From an uncultured Paenibacillus sp. (lineage in GTDB: Bacteria; Bacillota; Bacilli; Paenibacillales; Paenibacillaceae), in contig CALAWP010000040.1 in assembly GCA_937895345.1 (NCBI GenBank), forward strand, positions 1 through 41,529: a stretch of DNA of 41,529 bases, given 5' to 3'. Positions within the stretch are counted from its first letter, which is position 1. Each line of letters opens with the position of its first letter. Under the pieces are notes generated by a model. The model worked only from the letters and a program-made list of their open reading frames with translations. It did no database searches and had not been told where the DNA came from. Positions 1-8,744 of this stretch are shown piece after piece. The position numbers were made by a program, and so were the translations under genes.

Positions 1-73
1 TGGAGCCTAGGGGGATCGAACCCCTGACCTCATCGCTGCCAGCGATGCGCTCTCCCAGCTGAGCTAAGGCCCC
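1..73 (-). tRNA. tRNA-Ala (anticodon GGC)
   Basis: Read on the minus strand, the sequence folds as a cloverleaf of 73 nt. The acceptor stem is GGGGCCT with AGGCTCC (one G-T pair), and the discriminator is A. The anticodon arm is CATCG / loop CTGGCAG / CGATG, so the anticodon is GGC, which reads the alanine codon GCC. The T loop contains GTTCGATCC. An encoded CCA, if present, would lie just outside the left edge. No other tRNA or rRNA is visible nearby. Confidence 0.95.
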
Positions 74-173
74 GTGTTGTGATGTCGTCGTGAATCGGCG
101 ACAAGACAGATCATATCATGAATGGACATGACCTGTCAATCGCAAATTCAAAAAATTTCTTTCGCGGCCGGAA

Positions 174-1334
174 TCAGCCTTGTAGCGTCTTGCCGTTGCC
201 CGCTTCGGCGGCGGCCGTCTGCTTGGAAGGACGCTCGGGAAGCTGCAGCTTTCCGATCAGCACCCAGTAGAACGGCAGCTTGCGGATCAGCGCGATGACG
301 ACCCAGCTGATGAACAGCGCCGTCAGGAAAGCGAACGGCAGCGACAATTGGTACAGAATCGGATGTCCCGTATTGGTGTAGTCTCTATAGTACAGCAGCA
401 CAAGCGGATGAATCAGATAGACGCCGAAGGAGCAGGCCCCCAGATGAAGCACCCAATAACGAACCTTCGGCTTCAGCTTGCCGTACAGCCAGAACGACGC
501 CTGGAACAGCACGATCGCGGACAGCCACGTTTGCACGCTCCAGGTCAAATCGAGCAGCCTCAGATGGAAGACGGCCTCCCCCATCCGCTGAAGTGTCCAG
601 AGCGTCCCTTGAATGGAGCAGGAAATGACCCACAGCGTCCAGATGACGTATTTCCATTTGCTTCGCAGAAATGCCATAAAGGAATCGAAATAAAACGCCA
701 CAAAGATGCCAAGGAAATAATGCGACATATACGAGAACGAAATGCTTGCCTTATATGGATATTTAATAACGTACATATTGAGGAAGATATACGCCCATTG
801 CAGGACGAAGCCGATCCAGATCGCATGTTTGGCCAGGCGCGGCATCTTTTTGAACAGCAACAGCAGGATCGGAAACAACAAATAAAATTGCACGTTGACG
901 AATACAAAATAAAGATGCGGATACACCTTGCCCTGCAGCAGAAGCGTCAAGAACGTTTGCACCCGGTCCCAGTCCAGATCGGCCAGAACGCCCTTCCGAT
1001 ACAACTGCACCCCGTAATAAAGCATGGAAAACGCCGCATAGGGAATCAGAATGAATTTGATCCTTTTGAAATAGAAGCCTTTGAGAGAACCCAGCGTAAA
1101 ATCCCGATTCCGATAACTGTAAAACAATACGAAAGCGCTCAAAAATATAAAGGTCGTCGTCCCGATTTTCAGAAACGAGTTGAAAAAGTTATAAACCGGA
1201 AACAGCAGCGCGTCCGGCTCCAGCATGACTTCCACCTTCGAAGTGGAATGGACGAAGATAACGGCCAGGATGGCCAACGCCCGCGTGATTCCCAATTCGT
1301 CGATGAATGTCCTTCCGCTTTGATTATTTTCCAT
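174..1334 (-). CDS. Acyltransferase-3 family membrane protein (OafA/YrhL-like)
   Basis: A 386-residue polytopic membrane protein with about ten hydrophobic segments. Members of this family transfer acyl groups, often acetyl, to extracellular polysaccharides or cell-wall glycans. Near the N-terminus R18 and H29 form the R-X10-H signature of the family, inside the first membrane segment. The length is typical for a stand-alone acyltransferase-3 domain without an SGNH partner. A GAGGA ribosome site lies about 11 nt before the ATG. The downstream neighbour is the tRNA gene, and the upstream neighbour is the divergent lipoprotein gene. The family assignment is firm; the acceptor glycan cannot be deduced from sequence. 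Confidence 0.88.
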   Translation of the reverse strand: MENNQSGRTFIDELGITRALAILAVIFVHSTSKVEVMLEPDALLFPVYNFFNSFLKIGTTTFIFLSAFVLFYSYRNRDFTLGSLKGFYFKRIKFILIPYAAFSMLYYGVQLYRKGVLADLDWDRVQTFLTLLLQGKVYPHLYFVFVNVQFYLLFPILLLLFKKMPRLAKHAIWIGFVLQWAYIFLNMYVIKYPYKASISFSYMSHYFLGIFVAFYFDSFMAFLRSKWKYVIWTLWVISCSIQGTLWTLQRMGEAVFHLRLLDLTWSVQTWLSAIVLFQASFWLYGKLKPKVRYWVLHLGACSFGVYLIHPLVLLYYRDYTNTGHPILYQLSLPFAFLTALFISWVVIALIRKLPFYWVLIGKLQLPERPSKQTAAAEAGNGKTLQG

Positions 1335-1657
1335 AGCTTCAACATCCTCATTTGATTTTATGAACGGACGATTACCGTCAAATTATGCCATCCTATCATA
1401 CACTATTGCATCGGCGTTGCCTATTATATTTTTCTCATAAATGAAGGACAAGCGCCAGCCCGCTTATAGATTTGGGTAAAAGTAACAGCAAAAAAAATAC
1501 CCAATTGCAACATAATATCTCTGACATTCGTCATTTTTCTACAGATTGAATCTGCCGCGTGATGCTGTTAAACTGAAAAGTATGCTTGGTTTTCATGGTT
1601 CTCATAATCTAGTGATTCAAGGATCGCGGCTGTATTTCGAGAGGAGAATGTAGTCAG
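1335..1657. other. Divergent intergenic region, acyltransferase / lipoprotein
   Basis: This 323-bp stretch separates two divergently read genes. It is AT-richer than its flanks. It holds one plausible promoter for the rightward gene, listed separately. I see no coding sequence, strong palindrome or terminator in it. Confidence 0.6.
1546..1574 (+). promoter_or_regulatory. Candidate sigma-A promoter of the VCBS lipoprotein gene
   Basis: TTGAAT (1546-1551) and TAAACT (1569-1574) are separated by 17 bp, about 80 bp before the lipoprotein ATG. The match to TTGACA/TATAAT is moderate. A ribosome site GAGAGGAG follows at about 1639-1646. Confidence 0.4.
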
Positions 1658-4600
1658 ATGTTCAGAAATGCAAGTTTAGTATCGGTCGTTGTCATCATGG
1701 GCTTGCTGGTGTCGGCTTGTTTTGGCGGCAAACAGTATCAAGCCATAGACCCCTATTTACCAACGGCTATCGTATCGGATGACAATTCCGCCGTGGACTT
1801 GGGCGATTACAGCATACGCGCGGGCATCGTTCATCATCGCGACGGCGCCTCGCACGAAAGTCCGCTGCAGCAGCTGCAGCAGTCCAATCTGGTCAATTTG
1901 GAAACGAGCAGCCTGACCTTTGAAGATTGGGTGAGCCAGACGGGCGACAATAAATACGATCTGCTCTTGATCGACGCCAGCCTGGCATCGCTTGGCGAAG
2001 AAGATATGCAGAAGCTGGAAGAGCAGTCCCGCAGCTTTGCGGAGCAAGGCGGAACGCTGCTGCTGGCGCATGAGTTCGCCAAGATTTTCCCGCAAGATTT
2101 GACGGGGATCAAAGAAATTAAACCGATCGAATCCACTTCCCTCGAGTTCGGTTATCCCGAGGTGAGCTACAACCTGCAGTCGCTGCAGGACGTATGGATC
2201 AGCTTTACGAATACCTATTCGCAATACAACGGACTGAATCCCAAATTCCATATTAATCATGAATTTGGCGTGGTTGCCGACTCGGCCGAGCCGATCGTGA
2301 CGCTGGACGGAACGGCGCTGTTCACCGCCAACAAGGTTGGAGACGGCACGGTCATCTGGGCCAACCATTTCCTCCCGAATGAACAGTTCATTACAAGATT
2401 CGATTTCAAGGCCGAAGACGAGCAAAAATATTTCCATTACGGTTATGCAACGGCGAACTACTTGTTCCATTCCGAGCTGGCGGCTTATGCGGCAAAGGAA
2501 AAGTTCGGCTATGCGCTGTCGAACGCTTACGGGCCTTACGGCAGACCGGGAATGGCGTGGCAAAACCACTATGAAGAAGCTTACTCCTACGTGCTGGAGG
2601 ATATGATCGTCTGGACGGATTTGCTGAAGGAGCATATGCAGGTTCCGACGTTCTCCCTGGTTCGCAGCAGCTACAACGGCGGCCAGTGGCATTCTTCCAT
2701 CGCCTGGAACGAAAATATCGGCACGGCCGAAGCGCCTGCGTTCCTGGGTTCCAACATGCACTCGCTGTTTACGAGCGGCGTCAGAATGCAAACGGAAAAA
2801 GATTATATCGACTTTGACCGTTATCCGGGCTACAACTCGCTCATGTCGGATACGGACAAGCCTTACAGGGCTTATATTACCGCCTTCGACTGGAATAACG
2901 ACGGCAAGCTGGACCTGATTACGGGCAACGCGGAAGGCAAGCTGATGCTTCTGCTGCAGACGGCGGCGTCGGAGGGCAATCTGTTCCAGGAGCCTGCGGA
3001 AATCGGCGGTGTCTCCGTAAGCAGCTATGCGGCTCCAACGGCTGCCGACATTAACGGCGACGGCCTGCAGGATCTGATCGTCGGCGACGGCGAGGGCACG
3101 CTGACCTACTATCCGAATACCGGTACGGCCGGCAGTCCGAAATTTGCAGGCGGCCAAACGGTCATGCTGAACAACGGGCAGCGGCTCCAGGTCCCGGGAC
3201 CGTCGGCTCCGCACCTCGCCGACTGGAACGGCGACGGTGTGCTCGATCTGCTGGTCGGCGACGGAGAAGGCTATATTCATCTGTTCACGGGCGAAGCGGC
3301 CGACGGCTCGATCCAATGGAGCGAAGCCGGCAAGCTGAGCGCCGGCGGCGAAACGATTCAAACGGGCCGAAACGCCGCTCCGCATGCCGCGGACTGGAAT
3401 AACGACGGACGCCTCGACTTGCTGATCGGCTCGCTGGACGGCACGATTCGCCAATATTTCCGCGGCGAAGACGGCGGACTGTCCGACGGAGGCATCCTGC
3501 AAGGACAGCATTACAATTTTTATGGCAACCAAAATCTGATCGCCGGCAAAAACGTCATTCCGCTCGTCGTCGACTGGAATGGCGACGGCAAGCTTGATTT
3601 GCTGACCGGCCATATGGAATACGGCATTCCGCGGCCGATCGATCTGGGCTTCTTCCCTTACAAGGACCAAGTGCTCAAAAATACGAAATATGTAACGGAC
3701 CGTTATTTGCCGCTTATCCCGCATATGTTCCTGCACAGCAACCTGACGGACGAGCAGGAAAAACGGGAAATCGAGCTGCACAAGCAAATGTTCCACAACT
3801 TGGGCCTGGAATGGGATAAAGATATGGGCGTCAACCACCATACCTGGCGCGTCAACAACGATGTGCTGCGCACGTTTGCCAATCAGGCGGCCGCGGGCAT
3901 CTGGTGGAACTTCGGATTCAATCCGCCTAACGTAGGCACCGCGCCGCGCGACGGCATCGAATTTCTGATGGGCGTTCCGTTCGACGTGTCCAAGCTGGTG
4001 CCGATGAAAGGCGTGGACGGCGAAGACGTGCCGTTCGTGCTGCACGTTCCCGCACCGAACATCCTGAACTTCCCGAAAGCTTGGGATGCGCTTGGAAGAT
4101 TCAACCTGCCGACCACTTATTTCGAGCATATCGAGCACAGCCAGAAAAAAGGGACGGACGTCAACGACAAACTGCTGAACAAGATTAGCTCGATGAACGA
4201 GTTCAGAAACAAATACAACTATACCTTCATGACGGAGCAGCAGATGGCCCGCTCGTTCCTGAACACATTCCGCGGCAAGGTTGGCGTGGAAATGACGGAC
4301 AACGAGCTGAAGCTGACGCCGGACATGAGCGAAGTGCCATGGCAAGTGAAGGAATACGAGAACACCTTGGGCGTGCGGATCGAGCTTGGCGAGAAATACA
4401 AAGACATGGAGCTCGACACGGACAGCTGGTTCTTCTACAAAGACGAGCATGCCTACTTCATCGGCGTAGACAAGCCGGTGACGATCAAGCTGACCGAGAA
4501 ATCGGAAATCGACAACCGCATTTACGTCGTGAAGACCAACTCGCCGGCGCTCATCGAACAATCCGGCGAAAGCTTGAAGGTAACGCTGAATACGGCGGGC

Positions 4601-4741
4601 ATGCAGGAAATTACGTTCCACTCTCCCGTACCGCTTGAATTTACTGGCGAGAAAATGGATTACGTGCTGACGGAGGGCAACAACTACACCGTCATCCATT
4701 ACGGCGATAAAGTGACGTTCGAAGTAAAAGCTTTAAAATAA
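1658..4741 (+). CDS. Large lipoprotein with five FG-GAP/VCBS-type repeats
   Basis: A 1027-residue exported protein. The first 20 residues form a signal peptide ending in the lipobox LVSA-C21, so it should be anchored to the outer face of the membrane. Residues about 60-140 resemble a class-I glutamine-amidotransferase-like fold (hydrophobic strand LLLID, then a GGTLLLAHE strand). Five calcium-binding loops of the form D-W/I-N-G/N-D-G-x-x-D-L start near residues 410, 463, 521, 578 and 638, about 55 residues apart. This fits a beta-propeller of FG-GAP/VCBS type. The remaining roughly 370 residues match no family I recognise; the segment GVNHHTWRVNND is suggestive of a carbohydrate-active domain, but no catalytic set can be proved. 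Binding or modification of surface polysaccharide is an inference only. Confidence 0.8.
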   Translation: MFRNASLVSVVVIMGLLVSACFGGKQYQAIDPYLPTAIVSDDNSAVDLGDYSIRAGIVHHRDGASHESPLQQLQQSNLVNLETSSLTFEDWVSQTGDNKYDLLLIDASLASLGEEDMQKLEEQSRSFAEQGGTLLLAHEFAKIFPQDLTGIKEIKPIESTSLEFGYPEVSYNLQSLQDVWISFTNTYSQYNGLNPKFHINHEFGVVADSAEPIVTLDGTALFTANKVGDGTVIWANHFLPNEQFITRFDFKAEDEQKYFHYGYATANYLFHSELAAYAAKEKFGYALSNAYGPYGRPGMAWQNHYEEAYSYVLEDMIVWTDLLKEHMQVPTFSLVRSSYNGGQWHSSIAWNENIGTAEAPAFLGSNMHSLFTSGVRMQTEKDYIDFDRYPGYNSLMSDTDKPYRAYITAFDWNNDGKLDLITGNAEGKLMLLLQTAASEGNLFQEPAEIGGVSVSSYAAPTAADINGDGLQDLIVGDGEGTLTYYPNTGTAGSPKFAGGQTVMLNNGQRLQVPGPSAPHLADWNGDGVLDLLVGDGEGYIHLFTGEAADGSIQWSEAGKLSAGGETIQTGRNAAPHAADWNNDGRLDLLIGSLDGTIRQYFRGEDGGLSDGGILQGQHYNFYGNQNLIAGKNVIPLVVDWNGDGKLDLLTGHMEYGIPRPIDLGFFPYKDQVLKNTKYVTDRYLPLIPHMFLHSNLTDEQEKREIELHKQMFHNLGLEWDKDMGVNHHTWRVNNDVLRTFANQAAAGIWWNFGFNPPNVGTAPRDGIEFLMGVPFDVSKLVPMKGVDGEDVPFVLHVPAPNILNFPKAWDALGRFNLPTTYFEHIEHSQKKGTDVNDKLLNKISSMNEFRNKYNYTFMTEQQMARSFLNTFRGKVGVEMTDNELKLTPDMSEVPWQVKEYENTLGVRIELGEKYKDMELDTDSWFFYKDEHAYFIGVDKPVTIKLTEKSEIDNRIYVVKTNSPALIEQSGESLKVTLNTAGMQEITFHSPVPLEFTGEKMDYVLTEGNNYTVIHYGDKVTFEVKALK

Positions 4742-4820
4742 GGGCAACCGCGCCATAAGTAATAAGCGCCCGCTCCTGACGAACTTGCACTTTTAACTGT
4801 AAAAGTACGCATAAACGGCT

Positions 4821-4859
4821 AAAGGCCATATCCGGATCAATCCCCGAATATGGCCTTTT
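4821..4859. terminator. Bidirectional intrinsic terminator
   Basis: The arms AAAGGCCATAT and ATATGGCCTTTT form a stem of about 12 bp with one internal mismatch, flanked by A and T tracts. It lies between two convergent genes, the lipoprotein gene ending at 4741 and nrdR ending at 4916, and could serve both. Confidence 0.8.
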
Positions 4860-4915
4860 CCAATGGCGGTCAAACAACAAACAAAAAACACGCAATATGC
4901 GTGTTCGAGTTCATA

Positions 4916-5395
4916 CTATTTCTCTCTGTCATTATGCATCGGATGATTGGACAACAGGTGATTCAGCTCTTTCATAAACATCTCGATATCTTTGAATTGG
5001 CGGTATACCGACGCAAATCGGACGTAAGCCACTTCGTCGACGGGATAAAGCTGGCTCATAACGATGGAGCCAATCTCGCTGCTGTCCACTTCCGCATTCG
5101 CCGTAGTGCGCAGCTCCTTCTCTACCTCGGAAACGATGACCTCTAGCCTTTCCACCGGTACCGGACGTTTCTCGCAAGCCCGGATCAGACCTCTCAATAT
5201 TTTGTCGCGGCTGAACTCCTCGCGGCTCCCGTCCTTCTTGATGACGATCAGCGGCGTTTCCTCGACCATTTCGAAGGTCGTAAACCGGCGGCTGCATTTC
5301 TCGCACTCGCGGCGGCGCCGTATCGATTTGTTTTCGTTCGCCGGTCTGGAATCCAGCACTTTCGTTCCCGCGTAATCGCAATAAGGACATTTCAT
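4916..5395 (-). CDS. nrdR: Transcriptional repressor NrdR
   Basis: A 159-residue zinc-ribbon/ATP-cone repressor of ribonucleotide reductase genes. The N-terminal zinc ribbon has C3, C6, C31 and C34, followed by an arginine-rich stretch (RRRRE). An ATP-cone domain occupies about residues 46-136 (VIKKDGSREEFSRDKI). The frame stays open upstream of this start, but the ATG at 5395 is preceded by GGAGGG at good spacing and gives the exact family length, so the longer reading was rejected. The neighbours resemble the Bacillus polA-coaE-nrdR neighbourhood. The reductase genes it should control are not in the window. Confidence 0.95.
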   Translation of the reverse strand: MKCPYCDYAGTKVLDSRPANENKSIRRRRECEKCSRRFTTFEMVEETPLIVIKKDGSREEFSRDKILRGLIRACEKRPVPVERLEVIVSEVEKELRTTANAEVDSSEIGSIVMSQLYPVDEVAYVRFASVYRQFKDIEMFMKELNHLLSNHPMHNDREK

Positions 5396-5423
5396 AGGGT
5401 GCCCTCCTTTTCGCCATTGAATG

Positions 5424-5435
5424 TGAAGCGCTTCA
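5424..5435. promoter_or_regulatory. 12-bp perfect palindrome in the nrdR upstream region
   Basis: TGAAGCGCTTCA is a perfect palindrome 29 bp before the nrdR start, immediately downstream of a possible minus-strand -10 (GATAAT). Its position would suit an operator. It does not match the NrdR-box consensus, and it is two bases shorter than a standard cre site, so the binding protein is unknown. Confidence 0.35.
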
Positions 5436-5460
5436 TTATCAATTTTGCCATACGTTTCCT

Positions 5461-5490
5461 GTAATGAACTTCGAAATTTTGCACATAATA
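5461..5490 (+). promoter_or_regulatory. Candidate sigma-G promoter of the spore-protein gene
   Basis: CATAATA (5484-5490) matches the sigma-G -10 pattern CATNNTA. GTAAT (5461-5465) lies 18 bp upstream as a partial -35. The following gene encodes a forespore protein, and such genes are normally read by sigma-G. The -35 match is weak. Confidence 0.45.
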
Positions 5491-5520
5491 CGATTACCAA
5501 CCGCAAGGAGGTGAACAACA

Positions 5521-5736
5521 ATGAGCAGAAACCGCAGCAGCAACCAATTGGTAGTGCCGCAAGCGACAGCCGCTCTGGACCAAATGAAATTCGAGGTCGC
5601 TCAAGAGCTGGGCATCGCGATCCCGCAAGACGGTTACTATGGCAATATGGCAACTCGTGACGCTGGTTCCATCGGTGGTTTCATTACCCGCCGCCTGGTG
5701 CAAATTGCCGAGCAATCCCTTGCCGGTCAAAAATAA
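5521..5736 (+). CDS. Alpha/beta-type small acid-soluble spore protein
   Basis: A 71-residue DNA-binding spore protein that coats and protects forespore chromosomal DNA and is cleaved by the GPR protease at germination. The sequence has the conserved KFEVAQELGI segment with the protease site, and the C-terminal GGFITRRLVQIAEQSL segment. The length is standard. A strong AAGGAGG site lies 8-10 nt before the ATG. The gene stands alone, read opposite to nrdR and the transglycosylase gene. It is direct evidence that the host forms endospores. Confidence 0.96.
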   Translation: MSRNRSSNQLVVPQATAALDQMKFEVAQELGIAIPQDGYYGNMATRDAGSIGGFITRRLVQIAEQSLAGQK

Positions 5737-5829
5737 TGATTCATTAAGCTTGTACGAATAAAAATGCCTTGGAGAGGCTCGTCCGATGCGGCGGGCCCTT
5801 CGGGGCATCACCGGCTTGCAAGCGTATGT

Positions 5830-6402
5830 TCAAAAGACCGGGTACAGGTCTTTGTATTTATTATAGTAGTAATAAACCTTTTGTACATAGTGTCTCGTTT
5901 CGCCGAACGGGATATCCTCGGTGGTGCCGATTTCCCCGTTCCAGACGCCGTCGTCCAGCCATTTCCTCACATTGCCGGGTCCTGCGTTGTAAGCGGCGAC
6001 GGCGGCAATCATATTGTCGTCGAACTGTTCGTGCAGCATGTTCAAATACCAGGAACCGACTTCGATGCTGACATCCGCCCGATGCCGCAGCATATCGTCG
6101 GTGACCTTATCGAAACCTGCCTTTTCCACAACCCAATGAGCCGTGCTCGGCATCAGCTGCATCAACCCGAGCGCTCCTTTTCTCGATTCCCTGCCGGTCT
6201 GATAATTGGATTCCGCCCGAATGACGGCGGCGATCAAATGCGGCTCCAAATTGTAGTTGGAGGCGCTTGCCCGAATATCTTCTTTATAATGGATCGGATA
6301 TATTTTGGAAGCCAGCCAATCCGAACGAATAAACCATACAATCAGCAATATCAAGATAACCGCCAGCAAAAGTCTTTTTTTGAATGTTCGTTTTTTTCTC
6401 AT
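5830..6402 (-). CDS. Membrane-anchored lytic transglycosylase (SLT domain)
   Basis: A 190-residue protein with a basic N-terminus, one membrane anchor (about residues 11-25) and an extracytoplasmic SLT domain. The domain shows the catalytic glutamate E64 in IRAESNY, then GALGLMQLMPSTA and AAYNAGPGNV, the three hallmark motifs of Slt-type enzymes that cleave peptidoglycan with 1,6-anhydro product formation. A TTG codon at 6423 could extend the frame by seven residues. I prefer the ATG at 6402 because it overlaps the coaE stop as ATGA, which suggests translational coupling. It is the last gene of the polA-mutM-ytaF-coaE block. Confidence 0.9.
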   Translation of the reverse strand: MRKKRTFKKRLLLAVILILLIVWFIRSDWLASKIYPIHYKEDIRASASNYNLEPHLIAAVIRAESNYQTGRESRKGALGLMQLMPSTAHWVVEKAGFDKVTDDMLRHRADVSIEVGSWYLNMLHEQFDDNMIAAVAAYNAGPGNVRKWLDDGVWNGEIGTTEDIPFGETRHYVQKVYYYYNKYKDLYPVF

Positions 6403-6995
6403 GGCAATCCCTGACTTTTCCAAAACTGTTCGACCTGGCGCTCCGTTTCCTCCAGCGAGCCGCTGTTGTCGATGACCCAGTCCGCCCGCCGCCGTTTTTC
6501 TTCGATGTCCATCTGCAAAGCGATGCGCCGCTCGGCTTCTTCCCTGCCTAAATCGTTGCGTGCCATCAGCCGGACCAATTGCGTCTCTTTCGGCACGTAT
6601 ACGACCATAATGCCCTCGTAAAGCTTCTCTTGTTTCGTTTCATACAATAAAGGGACGTCCGCCACGATCAAGGCATCGGGCTCCCGTTCCGCATATGTAC
6701 GTATCCGCTCCCGCATCGTTTCCCGGATGGCGGGATGGGTAATGCTCTCCAGCTTCCGAAGCGCGGCGTCGTCCTGAAAGACGATACGGCCCAATGCGGG
6801 GCGGTTCAACGAGCCGTCCGGGTTCAGCATAGCTTGTCCGAATTCGGAGGCGATCGCCTCCAGCGCCGGCTCTCCCGGCATAACCACTTCCCTCGCCACG
6901 GCATCCGCATCGACCAGTTTGGCGCCGCGCAGCGTCAGCAGGCGGCCTACCGTGCTTTTGCCGCTGGCGATGCCGCCGGTCAAACCCATAATCAT
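6399..6995 (-). CDS. coaE: Dephospho-CoA kinase
   Basis: A 198-residue cytoplasmic enzyme that phosphorylates dephospho-CoA to coenzyme A, the last step of CoA synthesis. The P-loop GGIASGKST is at residues 7-15. DADAVAREVV and the later LIVADVPLLYE segment are typical of CoaE. The start codon at 6995 is preceded by GGAGG with about 11 nt spacing; the next ATG would be too far from it. It begins 15 nt after ytaF and overlaps the transglycosylase gene by 4 nt, so it is co-transcribed with both. Confidence 0.96.
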   Translation of the reverse strand: MIMGLTGGIASGKSTVGRLLTLRGAKLVDADAVAREVVMPGEPALEAIASEFGQAMLNPDGSLNRPALGRIVFQDDAALRKLESITHPAIRETMRERIRTYAEREPDALIVADVPLLYETKQEKLYEGIMVVYVPKETQLVRLMARNDLGREEAERRIALQMDIEEKRRRADWVIDNSGSLEETERQVEQFWKSQGLP

Positions 6996-7010
6996 GGTAT
7001 CGCCCGCCTC

Positions 7011-7712
7011 CTATAACAGCTTCGTTATTCCAAGCACAATCAATAATATTCCCGGCAGGCAGCTGATTGCATGCATCCCTTTTCGAGGCGACAGCCGGAT
7101 GCCCAGCCGGGTTCCCGCGATTAGGAACAAAGCTCCGGTTACGGCAATGGCGACAGCCGTCAACAAGGCGGGCAGCCCCAGCAGCGCAGCCCCCAGACCG
7201 GCTCCGAACGCGTCCAGCGACAGCGCCGTGCCCAGCATCAGCGCTTCCGAAGACGAGATGGTGCCCGAACGGTCAACGTCCGCAGCCTGCGGCGTTCGCA
7301 AGATCTGAATGACAAGGCCGAGACGCTTCAGTTCGACCAGCAAGACGGTCGACGGCGAAGCGGAACCAGCCGCCAAAGGCAAAGCTTCCGCCGCTTGGTC
7401 TTCACTTGCAGACGATCCGCTTTCCGAATCGGCGCCTTCTTTCGTTCGAAGCAGCTGAATAAGCGCCCAGCAGCCGATGGCGATCAATATTGCAGCACCG
7501 GCAATATTGGCCGCATGCTCCGAAATGACGCCGCTGAGCCAGCTGCCCGCCTGCATGGACAGCCAAATAATCAAGCCGGAACAGCATGCAATAATGATCA
7601 CGGACAACAACGGGATCCGAATTCGTCTAAGTCCGTAAGTAACGCCGACTCCGAAACCGTCCAGACTGACGGCAAACGCAAGCACGATGACCGATGCCAG
7701 ATGCGCCAACAA
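7011..7712 (-). CDS. ytaF: Sporulation membrane protein YtaF (MntP-like fold)
   Basis: A 233-residue membrane protein with two repeated halves of three helices. Each half carries the S-L-D-[GA]-F-G-x-G motif (AVSLDGFGVG and ALSLDAFGAG), as in the YtaF/MntP superfamily. The acidic loop between halves (about residues 95-140) is variable and includes ADVDRSGTISSSEAL. The frame is open to 7811, but the start is best placed at TTG 7712, which has GGGAGGGG six nt upstream and aligns with the usual N-terminus. It lies between mutM and coaE as in Bacillus. The substrate is not known; a role during sporulation is inferred from the family name. Confidence 0.87.
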   Translation of the reverse strand: MLAHLASVIVLAFAVSLDGFGVGVTYGLRRIRIPLLSVIIIACCSGLIIWLSMQAGSWLSGVISEHAANIAGAAILIAIGCWALIQLLRTKEGADSESGSSASEDQAAEALPLAAGSASPSTVLLVELKRLGLVIQILRTPQAADVDRSGTISSSEALMLGTALSLDAFGAGLGAALLGLPALLTAVAIAVTGALFLIAGTRLGIRLSPRKGMHAISCLPGILLIVLGITKLL

Positions 7713-7829
7713 CGTTGTCCCCTCCCGCCGGTCGAAGCCCCGGACGCCGGAAGCGGCCGGGAACATTCGCCTAGATGATAACAACATCATCATATGCGGG
7801 GAAGTCTTCATCGTGCACAGCGGACATGA

Positions 7830-8687
7830 TCAGCTCTGCGGCCGCTTGGCGCGCGCGGCCCGGAGCGGCTGGCATCGAGGGCAATAATGCGTGCCCCTTC
7901 CTCCGACGACGGACTTGGCAATCGGACCGGAGCATGACGGGCACGGTTCGTCTTTGCGGCCGTACACGAGCAGCTGGTGCTGAAACATCCCCATCTCGCC
8001 CTGTCCGTTCACATAAGATTTGACGGAGGAGCCGCCGGCTTCGACGGCCCTTGTCAGCGTCTCCCGAATCGCTTCGTGAAGCCGCCGCCACTCGGCCGGC
8101 TTCAGGCTGTCCGGCGTTCGTTCCGGATGAATCCGGGCCTGGTGCAGCGCCTCATCGACATAGATGTTCCCCAGGCCGACGATGAGCTCCTGATTGAGCA
8201 GCAGCGGCTTGATCCGAGAGGAGCGCTTGTGCAAGCGGCTTCGGAGCTCCTCTACGGTAAACTCCGGCTCCAGCGGCTCGATGCCGAGCTTGTTCAGCGG
8301 GGGCTGCTGCAGCTCTTCTCCGGCGGCAAACAGATGCATCGTGCCGAATTGGCGAACGTCTTTATATCGAAGGTCGGTGCCGTCCTCCAAATGAAAAATG
8401 ACATGGGTGTGAAGCTCGACCGGTTCCTCCCGGTCGTATACTCCGTAACGGCCTTCCATTCGCAAATGGGAGACCAGCACGAGTCCGTCCAGCAAAATGC
8501 GCAAAAACTTGCCTCGCCGCTCCACCCGCTCTATCGTCCGTCCCGCCAGCGCGTCCGCGAATTGGGAAGGCTCGGCGGGCCGCTGGACGATGCGGGGAAG
8601 CGACACCGTCACCGATGCGATCGTCCGGCCGGCAACCAGCTGATTCAATGTTGTCTTGACCGTCTCTACCTCTGGAAGTTCAGGCAC
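7830..8687 (-). CDS. mutM: Formamidopyrimidine-DNA glycosylase (Fpg)
   Basis: A 285-residue base-excision repair enzyme that removes 8-oxoguanine and formamidopyrimidines and nicks the abasic site. The N-terminus MPELPEVE supplies the nucleophile P2 and catalytic E3; K60 in RRGKFLRILL is the conserved lysine. A C-terminal zinc finger has CPSC and CPRC pairs around VVGGRGTHY. The start is GTG, preceded by GAGGTG seven nt upstream. It lies 57 nt after polA in the same direction, the standard Bacilli arrangement. Confidence 0.97.
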   Translation of the reverse strand: MPELPEVETVKTTLNQLVAGRTIASVTVSLPRIVQRPAEPSQFADALAGRTIERVERRGKFLRILLDGLVLVSHLRMEGRYGVYDREEPVELHTHVIFHLEDGTDLRYKDVRQFGTMHLFAAGEELQQPPLNKLGIEPLEPEFTVEELRSRLHKRSSRIKPLLLNQELIVGLGNIYVDEALHQARIHPERTPDSLKPAEWRRLHEAIRETLTRAVEAGGSSVKSYVNGQGEMGMFQHQLLVYGRKDEPCPSCSGPIAKSVVGGRGTHYCPRCQPLRAARAKRPQS

Positions 8688-8744
8688 TTCTTCTCACCTC
8701 AACAACCATTATACCGGATTGCGGCCGGACACGCCTCCCGAACC

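Noticed and set aside
1757..4699. A 980-residue antisense frame inside the VCBS lipoprotein gene
   Set aside because: It is opposite to a well-supported gene with a signal peptide and calcium motifs. It lacks recognisable domains; such long antisense frames arise from GC-biased third positions.
5424..5435. TGAAGCGCTTCA as a CcpA cre site
   Set aside because: Standard cre sites are 14 bp with one more base on each side of the core; this palindrome is 12 bp. Retained only as an unassigned operator candidate.
5396..5653. N-terminal extension of NrdR
   Set aside because: It runs across the divergent spore-protein gene and promoter. The start at 5395 has a strong ribosome site and the conserved MKCPYC N-terminus.
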